From: Nocardia sp.
GTDB taxonomy: Bacteria; Actinomycetota; Actinomycetes; Mycobacteriales; Mycobacteriaceae
Assembly (NCBI GenBank): GCA_014360565.1
Contig: JACIXH010000015.1
Coordinates: 1 to 44,725, forward strand
Direction of reading: 5' to 3'
DNA length: 44,725 bases
The notes beneath the pieces were generated by a model that saw only the letters and a program-made list of their open reading frames with translations, did not search any database and was not told where the DNA came from. A program made the translations under genes and the position numbers. Numbering within the stretch: position 1 is the stretch's first letter; the number at the start of each line of letters is the position of its first letter. Below are positions 42,842 to 44,725 of the stretch, one piece after another.

Positions 42842-44725
42842 GTGGTTAATTCGCGCACGCATGGTCCGTCGCCCGATTTCGGCGACACATTACTGAACCT
42901 CGGTAAGTACTTTCAGCGCGGCGAGGTGTCGGCCGACAACCGCTCGGTGCACAAGGTCGGCGGCCGCGATGCCGACGAGTTCTACCGCGACCGCTGGTCG
43001 CACGACAAGGTGGTGCGCTCCACCCACGGCGTGAACTGCACCGGGTCGTGCTCCTGGAAGATCTACGTCAAGGACGGCGTGATCACCTGGGAGTCCCAGC
43101 AGACCGACTACCCGTCGGTGGGTTCGGACAAGCCCGAGTACGAGCCGCGCGGCTGCCCACGTGGCGCGTCGTTCTCCTGGTACACCTACTCCCCGGCCCG
43201 CGTGCGCTACCCGTATGTGCGCGGCACGCTGCTCGACCTGTACCGCAAGGCCAAGGCCGAGCTCAAAGACCCGGTGCTGGCCTGGGAGTCCATCGTCGAG
43301 GACCCGGTCAAGGCCAAGGCGTACAAGACCGCTCGCGGTAAGGGCGGATTCGTGCGCGCCGAGTGGTGGGAAGCCGCCGAGATCGCCGCGGCCGCGCATG
43401 TCTACACAATCAAGCAGTACGGCCCCGACCGGGTGGCCGGCTTCTCGCCGATTCCCGCGATGTCGATGGTCAGCCACGCCACCGGCGCCCGCTTCGTCTC
43501 GTTGATCGGCGGCTACATGCTCTCGTTCTACGACTGGTACGCCGACCTGCCGGTGGCCTCACCGCAGGTGTTCGGCGATCAGACCGACGTGCCGGAGTCG
43601 GCCGACTGGTTCGATGCGGGCTACCTGATCATGTGGGGCTCCAACGTCCCGGTGACCCGCACGCCCGACGCGCACTACATGACCGAGGCACGCTATCGCG
43701 GCCAGAAGGTCGTGGTGGTCTCGCCCGACTACGCCGACAACACCAAGTTCGCCGACGAATGGGTCGCGGCGCGGCCGGGTACCGATGCGGCACTGGCGAT
43801 GTCGATGGGACACGTGGTGCTCAAGGAGTTCTTCATCGAGAAGCAGACTCCCATGTTCACCGACTACATCAAGTCCTTCACCGATCTGCCGTACCTGATC
43901 TGCCTCGACGAGGCGGCAGATCAGGGCGGCGCCCTTCCCGGCAAGTTCCTCACGGCCGCCGATCTCGGGCATACCGGCGAAGGCGTCGAGCACAAGCCGG
44001 TGCTGCTGGACCAGGCCGGAAACCCGGTGGTGCCCAACGGTTCGCTGGGTCACCGCTTCGGCGAGGGCGACGCGGGCAAGTGGAACCTCGACCTCGAGGG
44101 CGTCGACCCGCTGCTCACTCTGCTCGGCCACTCCGGTGACGCCCCGGCCACCATCGCGCTGCCGCGTTTCGACACCGACATCGCCGGGTCGATCATCCGT
44201 GGCGTGCCGACGAAAGTCGTTGCCGGCAAGCGGGTTACCACCGTGTTCGACCTGCTGCTGGCCCAGTACGGCGTCGGCCGCGACGGTCTGCCCGGCGAGT
44301 GGGCCAAGGGCTACGACGACGCCGAGTCGCCGTACACCCCGGCCTGGCAGGAGGCCATCACCGGCGTGCCCGCCGTTCAGGCGGCGCGGATCGGCCGCGA
44401 ATTCGCCGACAACGCCGAACGTTCCGGCGGTCGCTCGATGATTCTGATGGGCGCGGGCACCAACCACTGGTTTCACTCCGATCAGATCTACCGCGCCTTC
44501 TTCACTCTCACCCTGCTCACCGGCTGCCAGGGCAAAAACGGTGGCGGCTGGGCCCATTACGTCGGCCAGGAGAAGTGCCGTCCCGTCACAGGCTGGGCCA
44601 CCTTGGCTTCAGCGAGTGACTGGCAGCGCCCGCCGCGTCAGATGCAGGGCACCGTGTTCTGGTACCTCACCAACGATCAGTGGCGCTACGACCCGTTCAC
44701 CTCGGACTCGTTCGCATCGCCGCTG
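42842..44725 (+). CDS. narG: Respiratory nitrate reductase alpha subunit NarG (partial, 3' end outside window)
   Basis: 628 codons of a protein normally about 1,200 residues are present. It is the molybdenum bis-MGD catalytic subunit that reduces nitrate to nitrite at the cytoplasmic face of the membrane with NarHI. The N-terminus carries the FS0 iron-sulfur ligands His62, Cys66, Cys70 (THGVNCTGSCSW) and Cys105 (EPRGCPRG). Asp231 in MLSFYDWYADLP is the expected molybdenum ligand. GSNVPVTRTPDAHYM, MGAGTNHWFHSDQIYR and LTGCQGKNGGGWAHYVGQEK are further conserved NarG blocks. GTG 42842 is chosen because AAGGGGG lies 4 nt upstream and the sequence fits the family N-terminus. The mobA-moeA fusion at 24.4 kb would supply its cofactor. 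Confidence 0.96.
   Translation, partial: MVNSRTHGPSPDFGDTLLNLGKYFQRGEVSADNRSVHKVGGRDADEFYRDRWSHDKVVRSTHGVNCTGSCSWKIYVKDGVITWESQQTDYPSVGSDKPEYEPRGCPRGASFSWYTYSPARVRYPYVRGTLLDLYRKAKAELKDPVLAWESIVEDPVKAKAYKTARGKGGFVRAEWWEAAEIAAAAHVYTIKQYGPDRVAGFSPIPAMSMVSHATGARFVSLIGGYMLSFYDWYADLPVASPQVFGDQTDVPESADWFDAGYLIMWGSNVPVTRTPDAHYMTEARYRGQKVVVVSPDYADNTKFADEWVAARPGTDAALAMSMGHVVLKEFFIEKQTPMFTDYIKSFTDLPYLICLDEAADQGGALPGKFLTAADLGHTGEGVEHKPVLLDQAGNPVVPNGSLGHRFGEGDAGKWNLDLEGVDPLLTLLGHSGDAPATIALPRFDTDIAGSIIRGVPTKVVAGKRVTTVFDLLLAQYGVGRDGLPGEWAKGYDDAESPYTPAWQEAITGVPAVQAARIGREFADNAERSGGRSMILMGAGTNHWFHSDQIYRAFFTLTLLTGCQGKNGGGWAHYVGQEKCRPVTGWATLASASDWQRPPRQMQGTVFWYLTNDQWRYDPFTSDSFASPL

Noticed and set aside
42213..42896. 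A 227-codon frame running into narG
   Set aside because: No ribosome site, composition like translated non-coding GC-rich DNA, and overlap with the clear narG start.

Overview
The window is high-GC actinobacterial DNA, most likely from Nocardia or a close relative in the Mycobacteriales. Gene order from about 1.1 to 24.3 kb (UPF0182 protein, PPA1309-family protein, PDZ/Lon-like protease, DUF2342 protein, ThiF-like protein, ABC1 kinase, whiB7, uvrD2, mycoredoxin, nudC, TrkA-type K+ channel, adnB, adnA, alpha/beta hydrolase, alkyltransferase-like protein) matches, from memory, much of the M. tuberculosis Rv3193c-Rv3204 block. WhiB7, mycoredoxin, AdnAB and Rpf all fit this order. Species was not determined. 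All product calls come from reading motifs, not from database searches.

Region 1 (1-24.3 kb) is conserved housekeeping and genome maintenance. It holds an initiator tRNA, a secreted Rpf, envelope and proteolysis genes, the WhiB7 antibiotic-response regulator with a long attenuated leader, the UvrD2 helicase, and the AdnA-AdnB motor-nuclease for double-strand-break resection. Region 2 (24.3-26.6 kb) has a fused MobA-MoeA molybdenum-cofactor enzyme and an unrecognised 53-residue basic, Gln-rich small gene. The molybdenum-cofactor gene fits with narG at the right edge.

Region 3 (26.6-37.7 kb) looks like a sulfur-acquisition and recycling island. A four-gene peptide-type ABC transporter operon (binding lipoprotein, two permeases, double ATPase; start/stop overlaps of 4 nt) runs leftward. 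Its mRNA is predicted to begin with a leaderless 17-codon ORF carrying a Cys-Cys-Cys-Ser-Cys tract, the hallmark of cysteine-responsive attenuators described in mycobacteria. Divergent from it is a cytoplasmic type I sulfatase, followed by a three-gene methionine-salvage operon: fused mtnA-mtnB, mtnD, mtnC. The proposed logic is import of an organosulfur compound or sulfate ester when cysteine is low, intracellular desulfation, and recycling of methylthioribose phosphate to methionine.

Region 4 (37.7-44.7 kb) contains an AGCS-type Na+/amino-acid symporter, a hypothetical protein, an alpha/beta hydrolase facing an XRE/MmyB-like regulator with overlapping stop codons, a 717-bp regulatory gap with several repeats, and the 5' part of narG (respiratory nitrate reductase alpha chain), which runs off the window.

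Several starts are decided by a TANNNT -10 box 6-7 nt before the start codon, i.e. leaderless transcripts typical of this order. No insertion sequence, prophage or CRISPR array was seen.
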